Source: Flaccisagitta enflata
Taxonomy: Eukaryota; Chaetognatha; Sagittoidea; Aphragmophora
Reading direction: 5' to 3'
DNA: 64,000 nt
NCBI GenBank assembly: GCA_965153355.1
Contig: OZ231127.1
Location: forward strand, 62,682,001 to 62,746,000
Position numbers and translations under genes: made by a program
Part shown: in pieces, positions 50,509 through 63,524 of the stretch
Numbering within the stretch: position 1 is the first letter of the stretch
How the letters are laid out: the number at the start of each line of letters is the position of its first letter
Notes under the pieces: generated by a model
What the model was told of the DNA's origin: nothing
The model's database searches: none
What the model saw: only the letters and a program-made list of their open reading frames with translations

Positions 50509-51931
50509 TTCTAGAACAAGGACAAGAGCTCTAACTGGTGTTTCATCGATCATTCGGACCCCTAAAGGCTATCCTTACTCCTTTGAACTATCAAAATTCA
50601 CCTTCACTTCTACCACAAAGCGGCTCAACAGATATAAATCAACAGCAAGAAAAATCTAAAATTGTCGGTAAAAAGCCATAATTGTCTGAGTGTCCGATCG
50701 GTCAACCAATAGCTCCGTCAAACATTGGCTGCTCCGATAAATACTAAATGCACCGACCACACTTTTTGAACTTCTCCGGTTTGTGTCTGCTTCATTGGAC
50801 ACTGTTATTATCCTGGTACATATGTATAGAATGTTAGATAGTCATGTAGTATGTTTGTACAGTCAGTGATAGCTTTTGCGCACAGAAATCTTTGATAGCT
50901 TTACATGATCGATACAGTGCATATGAATATTTGCTTTAGCGTCTTGGCATGAATCAATTTTATTTTCATTTTGCATTACAACATAGATAAATGTTTACAT
51001 TTATGCACAACAATTTATGCTGCTTGTGACCAGTCAATGGTGCGTCTTTGTAAGTATTTAGCGTGTAGTTATCACACCTGTACCTTTTGTTACTTGATGG
51101 ACTAGATTTATTTTTTGGTCCTTATTTTTTGCCTCAGGTTTAGGCCAACTACCAATAAAAGGAGATTGGTAATTGGTAAACAACATCTACAAAGGACCAT
51201 ATCAACAATTGCTCATTGTCATTCTCTCTTTTTTTTTCTTTTTTTGAGTGAGGACGGACTTCTTTTCCTCAGTTGCCCTTGTAAACCATTATCACTATAT
51301 TGAGCTCTGTCTCTCTAACAGTCTGTCTGTTTGTATGTGGCCGCGTCCTCCAACGGTAAACCAGCTTTTTATCTATTATTTATTCATCTCGTAACATGAT
51401 CTTTGGGCGAATAAAGTAAAAAATGGAGGAAAGGAAGAGCGGCCAAATCCCTGACATGGTGCGCCAAATTGGATGCTCGTAGGCCCTCTTCCATTTTTTT
51501 CAGTTTGGGTAAAGTGAGGGACATTGTTTCAATTGTCATACTTAATGTATGGTAGAATATTTATTGGTATGTTCGAAATATTTTTTTGTTATTGTGTATC
51601 TTTTTTGAGGACATACATTTTGTTACTGAAGAAGGCAATTATGATTTAACAAGGTTACATATCAAATTTTTACAATTGATTTCATTGATTTCAAATATGA
51701 ATGCGATAACAAAAAAAAACAAAAAAAGAAAAACTGAAAACTAAGAAAGAATTGTCCAGATGTTAGCTACTGTTTCTAAAACCATAACAGTTTTTTGATT
51801 GGTACTATTTTTGTCCCATCAGGAAAGTAAAGGCTGACACACTGAATGCCTTCAACTCTTGTCTTTTTGTGTGAAGGAAGATGATTTGGGAAGATGGTTT
51901 GGTCTAACATTAGTATAGAGTAAGATAGGAA
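50509..51931. other. No gene seen
   Basis: AT-rich unique-looking DNA with only short frames. Confidence 0.5.
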
Positions 51932-52157
51932 ACAAGGCCGGATACACGGCTACCCCAGTCGTGTGCGGGTGGGTAGGGGCTGTATTTGAGGTCACTTGAT
52001 CATTTGGGCAGAAGCAGTGAGGCCAAAGACCGCAAAAAAAAAGTAAAGTGTGACGGACTGACAGACTGAGGGAGGGACGGATCGATGGATGGACGGACGC
52101 ATGGACCGACAAAGCGGGGTGTAGAGTCGCGTAGCACGGCTGTAGCACGCGACCAAA
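51932..52157 (+). mobile_element. Family A copy, long subtype with enlarged 3' stem-loop
   Basis: Same layout as 50311-50508. The 3' stem words GTCGCGT and ACGCGAC (52126-52153) are separated by a larger loop containing a duplicated AGCACG. Subterminal AGTCGTGTGC at 51957-51966. Confidence 0.72.
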
Positions 52158-52302
52158 ATACGTTTCACTTTTCAAAAGAATCAAAAACAGGTTATTTTAT
52201 CAGCAATCGCATTCAGTGCATTGTAAAAAAGGCTCATGTGATTATAACAGATCCAAAATTGGATTTTCCGCCCTTTAATCCTTTCTTAGAAAATGCGTCT
52301 CC

Positions 52303-52391
<89 letters not shown>
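52303..52391 (+). repeat. (CT)n tract
   Basis: About 90 bp. Confidence 0.95.
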
Positions 52392-52393
<2 letters not shown>

Positions 52394-53442
52394 TCTTTTC
52401 CAGAAATGAATTTCTCATTGCTGCAACCTTATGAACAATTGGCAAACGATATTAGATGCAAATATGAAATTTGTTTGAGAAAGGTAAGGTGATTAGGTAA
52501 AAGAATACAGGGACAGATTAGTTCACTGTTGCCAACAGTCTGCTGGGAAAGTAAAATATGAATATATCATATCGGGCAGGATTCCAGTTGGAGAAAATCT
52601 CAATTTTAAGGGTTTTGAAAAAAAAATTGGACCTATCACAGATTTTTGTACAGAGGACCTAAAAAGGCTGTAGAATCCGATTCTGAGGTTCATTTTGACT
52701 TAAATTGAGCCAAGAAAAATTAGAAACGTTTTTTTGTGTAAAAAATTGAGTTTTTTCTAAAAAAACACTAATTTTTCAACATTTTTTTGTCAATTTGGAC
52801 TGAAATTGATGTATTTTGATCATTTGTAATAAAGTGTGATCATTTGGTGTATTTACATGATTTATGCTAATTTTGAAAATTTGCACTTTGATCTCATTTG
52901 TATATTGCGGTTTTGCGTTTTTCGCCCATAATATGTATGCTTTTTTAAGTACATCAATGATATTCATGCCGACAGCATATCTTACCCTAAGAAACTGTTC
53001 CAAAATATCAGTTTTTGAATTTTTTAATTTTTAGGTCATTTCTTCATATTTAAGGAATTTAACGCTATTCATGAGCCTCTTAGACCAATACAAAATGGTT
53101 GCAGGTTCACTATAATATCAATTGCTATTGGTACTTCAGGTTTCTGTAGAAATAAAGTCCAAAATATTTCATCTTATACTATTTTTTAATGAAAAATAGC
53201 TGTTTTAAACACAAAAATCTGTTTCTAATTTTCTTGGCTCAAGTTAGGTCAAAATGGATATCAAAATATTGTTCTACAGCCTTTATAAGTCTCCAGTGCA
53301 AAAATCTGGGATGGGTCCATTTTTTTTTTTAAGCTTTTTGCAAGTGGGATTCCTGACCGATATATCATTCTTCTCCCATCTTTTGATGAGCTAGTCACTG
53401 AATCACGAACTTTGAGCTGGAAAGGAGGCCAGTAAGGCCCCA
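52392..53442. other. No gene seen
   Basis: Very AT-rich. CCAAGAAAATTAG-like words near 52710 and their complement near 53225 suggest a worn inverted repeat. Confidence 0.45.
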
Positions 53443-54018
53443 TTCCACTGAAGCACGACTTCGTGCTTCAGTGGAATTGGAATTCGTGCTTCAGTGGATT
53501 GACTCTTGACCTTTTTTCAAATTGCAATGAAACAAAAAGTTAATCCAGTTTTTCTTTGATTGGTCGCTGCAATTTATTTCAGCGCAATCAGAAATTTTCT
53601 TGATTTCTCTTATTCAAATAACGGTAGGTTTTTCTTTTTGTCATAAATTGTCATCATTAGAAAATATCTCTTGATTTTTTTTTTTTTTTTTAAGTTTTTT
53701 TTTTTCATTACAAAAACTTTTTCCTATCACATGAATTTATGTCTTCATGAAAGAAAATGAGTTTTCCCCACATAAAAACTTAGCAGATGTAAAAAAAATA
53801 TTCTTTCAAGCATTCTCTTTATGTAGTAAGTTTACTTGGGTGAAAATAAAAAGGAAGAAGTGAAAAGAAAGGAGATGATTTCTTCACATGAAAGTAAATG
53901 AAGATTATCTTAGCTACAATGACAAGATTAATTATTTCCAATTCCACTGAAGCTCGAAATGTAAAAAGCACTAGTCATTCTTCATTCCACTGAAGCACGA
54001 CGCCGTGCTTCAGTGGAA
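53443..54018. mobile_element. Foldback element built from six copies of one 16-mer
   Basis: TTCCACTGAAGCACGA and its reverse complement occur six times. On the left: 53443-53458 direct, 53461-53476 inverted, 53484-53498 inverted. On the right: 53942-53957 direct (one mismatch), 53985-54000 direct, 54004-54018 inverted. Each end is thus a near-perfect hairpin with a 2-3 nt loop, plus an extra copy facing the opposite end. The interior (about 440 bp) is AT-rich without ORFs. It is a MITE/foldback candidate; target duplication not identified. Confidence 0.6.
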
Positions 54019-54170
54019 ATGATTTTAACTCAAGCAAAATTTTCGTGATTAAATGGTTGCCTGCTTTTGAGCCCTGCAAGATCGAAAGAACGAACTTCTT
54101 AGCTTTTCAACCATAAAGGTAAGTCTCATTTCTTTCCTAACGGATAAGCCGCTATCATTTTACATCAACC

Positions 54171-54508
54171 GTGGGGGGGGGGAAATAGCTCGGTGGTAGC
54201 GTGTGCGCTCGTGGTCCTCTGGGTCCCGAGTTTGAGTCCCGCATTGGTCGAGTCTTTTCAATGAAAGCTGGAATCCTCAATCATGCAATGGGGCTCAAGG
54301 AGGGGTTGCCTGGTGAAATCCAGTAAATAGCCAGCTAGAGGGGAGGGTTGGAAGGGTGGAAGGGAGGGAAACAATGGATCCGGACAGGAGCGCCTCGAAT
54401 GGTGGATCTGCCGTTATCCTTGGCATGGCTGGCAGAACGCCCCTTACTGTACAAAAGTATGGGAAACTTCCCCTTCTCGGAGTGGTAACAACAACAACAA
54501 CAACAACA
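54171..54508 (+). mobile_element. tRNA-derived SINE with (AAC)n tail
   Basis: The head is tRNA-like, with box A TAGCTCGGTGG at 54186-54196 and box B AGTTTGAGTCC at 54229-54239, both close to the RNA polymerase III consensus. The body continues to about 54484 and ends in an (AAC)n tail (54485-54508). ACATCAACC is duplicated exactly at 54162-54170 and 54509-54517, a 9-bp target site duplication that fixes the boundaries. A run of 10 Gs at 54173-54182 lies just upstream of box A. Mobilisation would depend on a partner LINE. Confidence 0.82.
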
Positions 54509-54517
54509 ACATCAACC

Positions 54518-55310
54518 CTCAGCAACCCGGCACTTTCATGCACTTCCAAAAATTCTTTTTTTCTTTGCTCTAATCTTTTACTCCTCAGTTTAAGAACGAT
54601 GGAGATAGCATTGAACTCATAATACTTGCATCTAGCAAGGGTGTTGACGACTTGCCCATTTGGGTGCTTTTTTTTTTTTTTTTTTTTTATCAAAAATCGT
54701 CATCTTCTGTTTTTTAGCGAATTGTTTTACAGGACCTAATTTCCTTGATTCAATGAAATAAATCAACATACTGAAATTCTTTAAATCAGCTTTTGCTGAT
54801 TTCTTCTTTTTATATTATTGTTAATCTTTTTTTAAATAAGCTCTTTCAAAGTGGATGTTCCAATATTCTAGTCAATGATTACAAATACCATAATTTTTTT
54901 TTAAAACCAACAATTGTTCCTCTAGTAACAAAGCTACAAAGGATTTTGCTGATTTCTGGGATTTCTATAAGAACTTTTAGCCCCCCCAAAAAGCGAAGAA
55001 AATGAAGGAACTTCGTAAAAAGAAAAAAAATTATCTTCATGATTTTTGCTCCTCCATGTTACCTAAGTAGGATCAAGGGATACTCTCAACTATGTGAAGC
55101 ACCCAACTTGACCATAGTCCAGTACCTACATACCTTGCCATGCTTATCATGAATAGATGGAGAAACTCTTTTTTCATCTTTTGTATGTTAGCTCCCTTAT
55201 TTTGGACTCTCATTATTCCGCCATTGACAAAAAAAATTAGAAAAAACATGCGCTGAAATGCTTTTGGTTATTTTGAGCTCTATCTACAGTTCCAAACATA
55301 TGCAAATGTC

Positions 55311-55312
<2 letters not shown>
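54518..55312. other. No gene seen
   Basis: AT-rich; T20 run near 54669-54689. Confidence 0.5.
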
Positions 55313-55406
<94 letters not shown>

Positions 55407-55422
55407 CAGAGACAGAGACAGA
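55313..55422 (+). repeat. (GA)n then (GACAGA)n
   Basis: GA to 55389, then GACAGA hexamers. Confidence 0.94.
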
Positions 55423-55584
55423 TAGTTGTACAGATAGGCGGAGGTATAGTGAGCAGTTGTAGCTGAAGGCAGTCGACATTTGATCATTGGCTCATAACTG
55501 GCAATAAAAGAAGTCGATCAAAAGTCAATCTAAAAGTCTTCAATGGACAAAGGTGGAGCCTCATTCGAAAGAAGAAAACGCCCG

Positions 55585-56170
55585 CGGGTGCGGGTCAAAG
55601 ACAGATGGTGCGAGAGGAGTGTAAGAAGAGTCGCCCAATAGTTTGGGTCAAAGACAGATGGTTCAAGAGGAGAGGTAGAAGAGTCGCCCAATAGTTTGGG
55701 TCAAAGACAGATGGTGCGAGGGGAGATGTAGAAGTATCGCTAGATGGTGTGGGTCCAGCAATTACTAAAAGACAGATAGCTCATGTTGCAAGAGGATATA
55801 GTTGCCCAATGGTTCAGGTCAAAGACAGATGGTGCGAGAGGAGTGCAACAAGTATCGCCCAATAGTTTGGGTCAAAGACAGATGGTGCAAGAGGAGAGGT
55901 AGAAGAGTCGCCCAATAGTTCGGGTCAAAGACAGATGGTGCGAGGTGAGTGGTAGAAGAGTTGCCCGTCGAATTGGGACAGATAGTACAGATAGTACAGA
56001 TAGTACATATAGTACAGATAGTACAGATAGTACAGATAGTACAAGAGGAGAATTGGAGAAGTAGAAGTGTCGCTCGATGGTGTGGGTCCCGCAATTGTTC
56101 AAAGACAGATGGGTCATGGTGCGAGAGGAGTGGAAAAAGTGTCGCCCGATGGCGTGGATCCTGAGAATTA
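55585..56170 (+). repeat. Degenerate approx. 50-bp minisatellite with an embedded 9-bp array
   Basis: Units share GGGTCAAAGACAGATGGTGC, GAGAGGAG and AGAAGAGTCGCCCAATAGTT with small indels. At 55976-56042 an ACAGATAGT 9-mer is repeated about seven times. Confidence 0.75.
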
Positions 56171-57289
56171 CAGGCTGCAATTTCAAAAAGACAGTCATGA
56201 TCCGCACGTCAAATATGGATCAAAGTGCGAAAAAATGGACAGAATGAATGGCGGCGATTTCGGGGCAAGTACTTAAATAATGGCAAAAGTTATGGTTATG
56301 AGTATTTGTTTTTGTAAAATTGGAACCGGCCGCTATCAAAAATTTGTAATGATAAAAAACGGACTACCACCTGGAAATAAGTAATCCTATACGAATTGAG
56401 CTGCTGCATTTAGCAAGCCAGCTAGTCGGACTAATTGGGTAATCATAGCTTTATTAGTTTACAAACGCCACTCTAGTTACTCTGTTTTTGTTTTGATCTA
56501 GTTAATGACATTTTTCTGTCCACCTTTCCCCCTTCCCCATTTATTAATCAACCAATAGATCTTTTGGCTAACTCACTACAGTTGAACCCGCAGTAACGGA
56601 CGTGAAGGGATTAGCAAACTTCATCCATTACAGGAGTATTTCTATTGTTGGCAAAAATGAAATTAAAAAAAGCTGACATGAAGAGACCAATTTTTCAAAT
56701 CCATTATGGGCGGATTTCCGTTACTCTTGGAACCGTTACAGCGGGGTGTAACTGTGCTCACTTGGCCTTAAAGTACACCGTTGAATTTCGCAATGATGGA
56801 TGTTTAGGGACTGACAAATTCTTTCTCTTATTTGCGGTTTTCTAATATTGCCAACGTGGAAGGTCAAAAAATATGACCAAAATTTCGTGTCAATCATAAG
56901 CAGATTTCCGTTACTCTTGGGTCCGTTGAACATAAAGAGGGTGTAACCGCAGTATCAAATTTTGAACACATTCATTATCCACAGAACTAACCTCATCAAC
57001 TAAATGCTGTTCTCTATCTCCATTATAATACCTTCGAAGCTCTCGCTTGAATTTCCTCAGCAACTTTTTCCGTTCACGTATCGTCATTTCTCATCCATTT
57101 AAAAGCCCCGCCGGCAATTGACGAGAGAAGCGAGACTTGGAAAGTGAAAGAAAATCGCGTTCATCTTAAACATGAATAGTGGACAGTACGTTCAACATTC
57201 AACGTGTTCACAACCACAGCCCCTAATAGACATTAGAGGAAGATTCACTCAGAATGACTTAAAATTAGAGTAAAGTATGCTTGACCCTC
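56171..57289. other. No gene seen
   Basis: Two diverged copies of a segment containing GATTTCCGTTACTCTTGG (56711 and 56904 areas); otherwise unique. Confidence 0.45.
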
Positions 57290-57440
57290 CACGTGCACAC
57301 ACCTATCAACTCCCATAGGGAATAGGCGGGAAGTAGAAGCTTGAACTTCTGCATGAAAACATCCCACAACCCTTATCGACAATTGGCGGGGAGTAGAGAT
57401 TCAGCATAAACACATCTTAAAACCCCCATTGGCAGGGAGT
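57290..57440 (+). repeat. Degenerate approx. 60-bp repeat, three units
   Basis: Three spaced copies of CCATAGGGAATAGGCGGGAAGTAG / AATTGGCGGGGAGTAGA / CCCATTGGCAGGGAGTGGA-like words with CAT-AAACACATC spacers. Confidence 0.5.
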
Positions 57441-57550
57441 GGAAGAGAGTGTGCTTGAGATGTTCATACATTGTCGCCTTCATGATTCCATCAATAATGG
57501 ATCGAATCCATTCATCATTTGCCAAGGGCTTCCACACTTCCATCTTCATT

Positions 57551-58267
<717 letters not shown>

Positions 58268-58567
58268 AAAAGAAAAAAGGAAGGACGGAAAGAAAGACGG
58301 ACAGAAAGAAAGAAAGACGGACAGAAAGAAAGAAAGACGGACAGAAAAAAAGAAAAAAAGAAAGAATGAAAAAAGATAGAGGAAAGGAAAACAGAAACTG
58401 TCAGAAAGAAATGAAACGAGGAAAACATAAAGGAAGAAAGGAAATAAGAAAGAGGAAAATGGAAAGGTAGAAAGGAAAATGGAAAGAAAGGAAGAAAGGA
58501 AAACGTGAAGGAAGAGAGGAAGACAAAAAAGAAAAAAGGAAAACGTAGAGTAAGAAAAACCTTAGGG

Positions 58568-58690
58568 AAATGTTGGGCAGGAGCAGTAATGCGAAAACCG
58601 CTCGAAATTCAAAAATGTGACGACCGACCAACCGATCGACCGACCGACAGACAAGGCAAGGTGTAGAGTCGCGTGTCCGCGACTGAAAAG
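58568..58690 (+). mobile_element. Family A copy without head
   Basis: GGGCAGGAGCAGTAATGCG, CGCTCGAAATTCAAAAATGTG, (ACCG) core, GCAAGGTGTAGAG and stem AGTCGCGTGTCCGCGACT. It lacks the 5' head. It sits in the purine-rich satellite and is the closest short relative of the giant copy at 13099-14765. Confidence 0.72.
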
Positions 58691-59575
58691 TAAAATGTAA
58701 AAAGAAAGATAGGAAATGGCAAAAAAAGATAGAAAGGAAAATAGAAAGAAAGGAAGAGAGGGAAACGGAAAAAAAAGGGAGAACGGAAAAAAAGAAAGAA
58801 GGGAAAACAGAAAGAAAGGAAAATGGAAAGAAAGGATAAAAGGAAAATGCAAAGAATGAGAGAAAGTAAAAAGTAAAAAAAGGAAGAAAAAATAAAGAAA
58901 GGAAAACGTAAATGTAAACGAAGGAAGAAAGGAAAATGTAAAGAAAGAAAAAATGAATAATCAAAAGATAGGAAAAAAGGAAAACGGAAAGAAAGAAAGA
59001 AAGAAAGGAAAACGTAAATAAAGGAGAACAAAGGGAAGGAAAAAAGGAAAACTTAACGAAAGAAAGAAAAATTGAAAGAAAGGAACGAAGTAAAAAAGTA
59101 AAGAAAGAAAGAAAGAAAGGAAAATGGATAGAAGAAAAGGAAAACGGAAAGAAAGGAAGAACAGGAAACAGGCAGTAAAGAATGTAGGAAAACGGAAAGA
59201 AAGAAAGGAAAATGGAACAAAAGGAAGCACGGAAAACGTGAAAAAAGGATGCAAAGAAAATGGAAAGAAAAAAAGGAAAACGAAATGAAGGGACGGAGGT
59301 AAAACGGAAAGAAAGGAAAAGAGGAAAACATATAGAAAGAACAGAAAACGTACGGAAAGGAAGAACAGAAAACGGACCGAAAGGAAGAAAGGAAAATGGA
59401 AAGAAAGGAAGAAACGAAAACGGAAAGAAACGAAAACGGAAAGAAAGGAAGAAAGGAAAACAAAAGGAAAGGAATAAAGGAAAATGGAGAGAAAGGATGA
59501 AAGGTAAATGGAAGGAAAGGAAGAAAGGTAAACAGAAGGAAAGGAAAACAAAAAAGAAAAAAAAAAGGAAAAATA

Positions 59576-59811
59576 GTGACGCAGGGTCACAACATTGTTG
59601 CGGATGGGTGGGCAGGGGCATCCAACCCCCGACCTCACCTCGACCACACCCCCATCTACCCTCCAACACACTCACACACAAACAATTCCAACTGCAGCAT
59701 CCTAAAAACATGTTTTCCGCGTTTTCAACTCAAGCGTGACGACTCGAATGTGACGGACCAATGGACGGACGGACAAAGCCTCTTATAGAGTTGCGTGTCC
59801 GCAACTAAAAA
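59576..59811 (+). mobile_element. Family A copy, GTGAC-head subtype
   Basis: Head hairpin GTGACGCAGGGTCAC (59576-59590), subterminal GTTGCGGAT (59597-59605), CACA-rich middle, core GGACCAATGGACGG, 3' stem GTTGCGTGTCCGCAAC (59790-59805) then TAAAAA. Confidence 0.78.
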
Positions 59812-59870
59812 CGGAAAGAACGAAAACGGAAAAAGATAAGGGAGGGAAAACGGAATAAAAAGAAGGAAAA

Positions 59871-59984
59871 ACAAGGCCAAGTAGGCCAATAAGGTGCGAC
59901 GTGTGGATAGTCGAACGAATGCGTTACCAACAGACAGACAGACGGACACAGCCAGTTATAGAGGTGCTTTGTCGCACCTAAAAA
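59871..59984 (+). mobile_element. Family A copy, shortest complete (114 bp), AGGTGC stem
   Basis: Head ACAAGGCCAAGTAGGCC, subterminal AGGTGCGAC (59892-59900), core ACAGACAGACAGACGG, 3' stem AGGTGCTTTGTCGCACCT (59962-59979), whose GTCGCACCT is the exact complement of the subterminal motif; TAAAAAA follows. Confidence 0.8.
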
Positions 59985-60006
59985 ACATAATGAAAAGAAA
60001 AAAGAA

Positions 60007-60594
60007 TAGTCGCAACAGCGTCAGATGGTCAGCGGTACCCGTTGCCCCTAAGTTAGTGTATGTAAGATGTGAAGGTGAGAGGGGCAGCGGCCCCGAAGGA
60101 GCCGATGACCCATGCTGGGCTAATATTTGAGCATTGGAGCTGGGATTTGAGTCACGAGGCTGAAGTGGAACCATCAGGCTTGGATTGGAGCCTCTTGGCT
60201 GGGGTATGAGCCTCATGGCTAAGATCTCATGGAATTGGAGCCTAAAGGCTAGGATTAGAGCCAATTCGCTGGGATTGGGGCCTCAAGGCTGGGATTGACG
60301 CCTCAAAGCTGGAATTGGAGCCTTAGCTTGAGGCTGGGATTGAAGCCTCAAGGCTTTGGATTGGAGCCTCAAGGCTTGGGATTGGAGCCTCAAGGCCGCA
60401 ATTTGAGCCTAGAGGCTGGAATTGGAGCCTCAAGGCCAGGACTAGAACCATGAGCCTTAGATTGGGGTCTCGAGGGTGGGTGTGGAGCCTCAAGGCGGGG
60501 GGGGAGGACGGAGAAGAAGGAGAAGGAGGAGAAGGAGAAAATCTCTCATATGTGTGAGAGCATAGGTAATCGGCCCCTTCGGGGCCGCTGCCCC
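60007..60594 (+). mobile_element. Family B element B8
   Basis: Head GTCGCAACAGCGTCAGATGG; left terminus at 60082 (GGGCAGCGGCCCCGAAGGAG); core of about 20-bp GGATTGGAGCCTCAAGGCT units; right arm CATATGTGTGAGAGCATAGG and terminus ending 60594. It follows a family A copy by 23 bp. Confidence 0.7.
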
Positions 60595-60667
60595 AAAAGG
60601 AAAAGAAGAGAAAATGGAAAGAAAAGGAAAAGAAGAGAAAATGGAAAGAAAAGAGAAAATGGAAAGA

Positions 60668-61200
60668 AACAAGGCCAAGTACACGGGCCAAGATGGTGCG
60701 CCGGGCGTTATTAATTCTTAGACCTATCCTTAGCTCCATCAGACCTATCCTTTGCTCTATCAGACCTATCCCTAGCACTTTCAGACCTATCCCTTGCTCT
60801 TTCTGACATATCCCGAGCTCTATCAGACCTTTCCCCAGCTCTATCCGACCTATCCGACCTATCACCAGACCTATCCTACCTATCCCAAGCTCTATCAGAC
60901 CTAACTGTAGCTGAATATTTTAGTGAATGAAATGACGAGTATCATCATTGATGAACGAAATGATTTTTCAATTGATTTCATTGATTTCATTGATTTTCAT
61001 TGGAGCGTGACCGACGGATGGACAGACGTACAGAGCCTCTTTTAAAGTGGTGCTATGGCGCATCTAAAAATCAGCCTAGCATATTTCTGAATCATTTCCA
61101 GTGATTTTTGCTTCTTTCAAGAGATTTTCAAATCGAGCGTGACCGACCAACCAACCAACAGACAGAGCCTCTTATGGAGGTGCTATGGCGCACCTAAAAA
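60668..61200 (+). mobile_element. Family A copy with duplicated 3' portion
   Basis: Head ACAAGGCCAAGTACACGGGCC, subterminal TGGTGCGCC (60694-60702), a CCTATC-rich degenerate repeat (60715-60905), then two successive tails: stem GGTGCTATGGCGCATC (61049-61064) and stem AGGTGCTATGGCGCACCT (61178-61195), each after a GACC core and followed by AAAAA. Confidence 0.6.
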
Positions 61201-61228
61201 GTTGATAGAAAAAAAAAAGAAGCAATTT

Positions 61229-61420
61229 CTAGTTGCTTGCTATGCAACCCTATACCCCGCTTTGTCCGTCCGTTCGTTGGTTGGTTGGTTGGTCGGTTTG
61301 GCGTTTTTGAATGTTTTGAGCTCACTGCTCCTGCCCAAATGCCCAAGTGACCTACTCTATAAGACTATAGCTGCCCCTGTCCACCCAAATATGACTACGG
61401 TAGCCGTGTATCCGGCCGAG
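61229..61420 (-). mobile_element. Family A copy, long subtype
   Basis: Stem AGTTGCTTGCTATGCAAC, ACCCCGCTTTGTCCGTCC, GTTGGTTGGTTGGTCGG, TGCTCCTGCCC, and GGTAGCCGTGTATCCGGCC head. Confidence 0.7.
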
Positions 61421-61785
61421 TTCAATCGTCAGTTTGATCGAATTGACTCTTTTACTTCTTTCATCAAAATACACCTCGCCTCTGTATCATATGGTGCGTA
61501 GACTGAGATGACAAAAGCGCGCTTTGAAAACGCTTGATTTAAAAACTGGCGTAGGGAAGATTCAGGAGAAAAACTGTGTTACCGCATTGCTGCAAACGAA
61601 AGCGAAATTCTGTGAAAATTTTTTCTAGTTTTTTTGTTGATTTTGTGAGCAATGAAGATACAAGGAGTTGAGGGTCGCGCAAGGTCTCAATCTTTCACAA
61701 ATAGCAACTCGAGTATTTTTGCCAAGTTACATAAGTATACATCAAGGTTGGCAATATGACCAGCCCTATCCTAGCATTCTTTCTT

Positions 61786-62400
<615 letters not shown>

Positions 62401-62880
62401 CCAAGGGGCCGATGTCCTGTAGGACACAGGGGTGAATTTCCATACGTCCGTCCGTCCGTCCTTCCGTCCGTCCCCCCCCCCAAAGCTTCTCAAGCCTCAA
62501 ATTCCCATTGAATAACATGGATAATTGATAAAATGCAAACTTCCCATTGAATAACATGGAAAACTTACAAAAAAGTAGAAAAATGCATATTTCCCATTGA
62601 ATAACATGGAAAATTGATGAAAAATGAAAACAATTTGAAATTCCCAGTGAATAACATGGCAGCATGACAAAGAATTGAGAAAATGCAAAAGTCCCATTGA
62701 ATATCATAGAAAATTGCTCCTTTGGCCTCAAATATGCCTTCTCAGGACGTATGGAAATTCACCCCTGTGTCCTACAGGACATCGGCCCTTTGGGGCCGCT
62801 GCCCTGCTCTCACTCCACTTCTTCAGCTAATCACTCCAAGCAGGGCATCGGGTACCGCTGACCATGTGCGATCCTTGGAT
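62401..62880 (-). mobile_element. Family B element B9, expanded core
   Basis: In reverse orientation: head (62805-62880) and terminus GGGGCCGCTGCCC ending 62804, GTCCTACAGGACATC, and ACGTATGG; then about five CCCATTGAATAACATGG units spaced about 50-60 bp apart (62506-62710), and the opposite arm CCAAGGGGCCGATGTCC at 62401. It is the expanded sister of B6. Confidence 0.7.
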
Positions 62881-62884
62881 TTTA

Positions 62885-63005
62885 AGTTATTTAAAGTCAT
62901 TTTTCATTATTTGAAATTTTGACATATTTTTAGATCTAAGTCATTTAAGTCTTTAAGTCTTTTGGTCTTAACAACCGCACGCGACTGTAAGGTGTTGGCC
63001 TAGTT
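62885..63005 (-). mobile_element. Family A 5' fragment, AACACCT-head subtype
   Basis: A degenerate AAGTCATTTAAGTC array is followed by GCACGCGACT and AAGGTGTTGGCCTAGTT, matching the head end of the 42349 copy in reverse. Confidence 0.45.
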
Positions 63006-63194
63006 ACGATCTAATGTACTTTTTGCTGCCACATCACTTTTATGCCTTTGTTGCTGGATGCTGATATAATGTCCATAACTATATTCCAATAGCTACAGCA
63101 GATCCGCATAATTTGATCATAATGAAAACATAGGCGTTTTCCTCAGCTTTCTGTCTTTCGCGTGCAAACACTAACATATAGACAGGTACATTCA

Positions 63195-63275
63195 GACACG
63201 CACACGCCGACACACAAATCCAGATATGTGCACGCAGACACGCACACGCAGACACGCACACGCAGACACGCAATG
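63195..63275 (+). repeat. (ACGCAGACACGC)n short tandem
   Basis: About five ACACGCAGACACGC-like units. Confidence 0.75.
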
Positions 63276-63333
63276 TATCAGATTCACCAAAACAAATACA
63301 TCTGCGATCATTGATATCACACAATTGTTTTTA

Positions 63334-63524
63334 ACAAGACCAGATACACGGCTACCCCTGTTGCGTGTGGGTGGGCAGGGGCTATATTTGAGCTCACCAG
63401 AGCATTTGGGCAGGAGCAGTATAGTCAAAGAATGAAAAACATAAAAAAAAGTAAAGTGTGACCGACCAACCAACCAACCGACGGACAAAGCGAGTGTAGA
63501 GTTGTTTAGCATGCAACTAAAAAG
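63334..63524 (+). mobile_element. Family A copy, long subtype
   Basis: Head ACAAGACCAGATACACGGCT, subterminal GTTGCGTGT (from 63360), GGGTGGGCAGGGGC, core ACCAACCAACCAACCG, stem AGTTGTTTAGCATGCAACT (63500-63518), then AAAAAG. Confidence 0.72.

Larger units (their letters stand above)
58268..60667 (+). repeat. Purine-rich satellite (GGAAAACGGAAAGAAAGGAAGAAA-like), interrupted by mobile elements
   Basis: Segments 58268-58565, 58691-59575, 59812-59870 and 60595-60667 share words GAAAGGAAGAAAGG and GGAAAACGGAAAG. The minus strand gives a long Phe/Ser/Leu frame (58401-59711), which is not a gene. Family A copies and B8 fill the gaps. Confidence 0.82.

Noticed and set aside
54186-54250. A functional tRNA gene
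   Set aside because: Boxes A and B are present but there is no proper acceptor stem, the body continues 260 bp to an AAC tail and a 9-bp target duplication: a SINE.
58401-59711. 436-codon Phe/Ser/Leu ORF on the minus strand resembling a membrane protein
   Set aside because: It is the complement of a purine-rich satellite, is interrupted by a family A copy, and has no non-repeat core.
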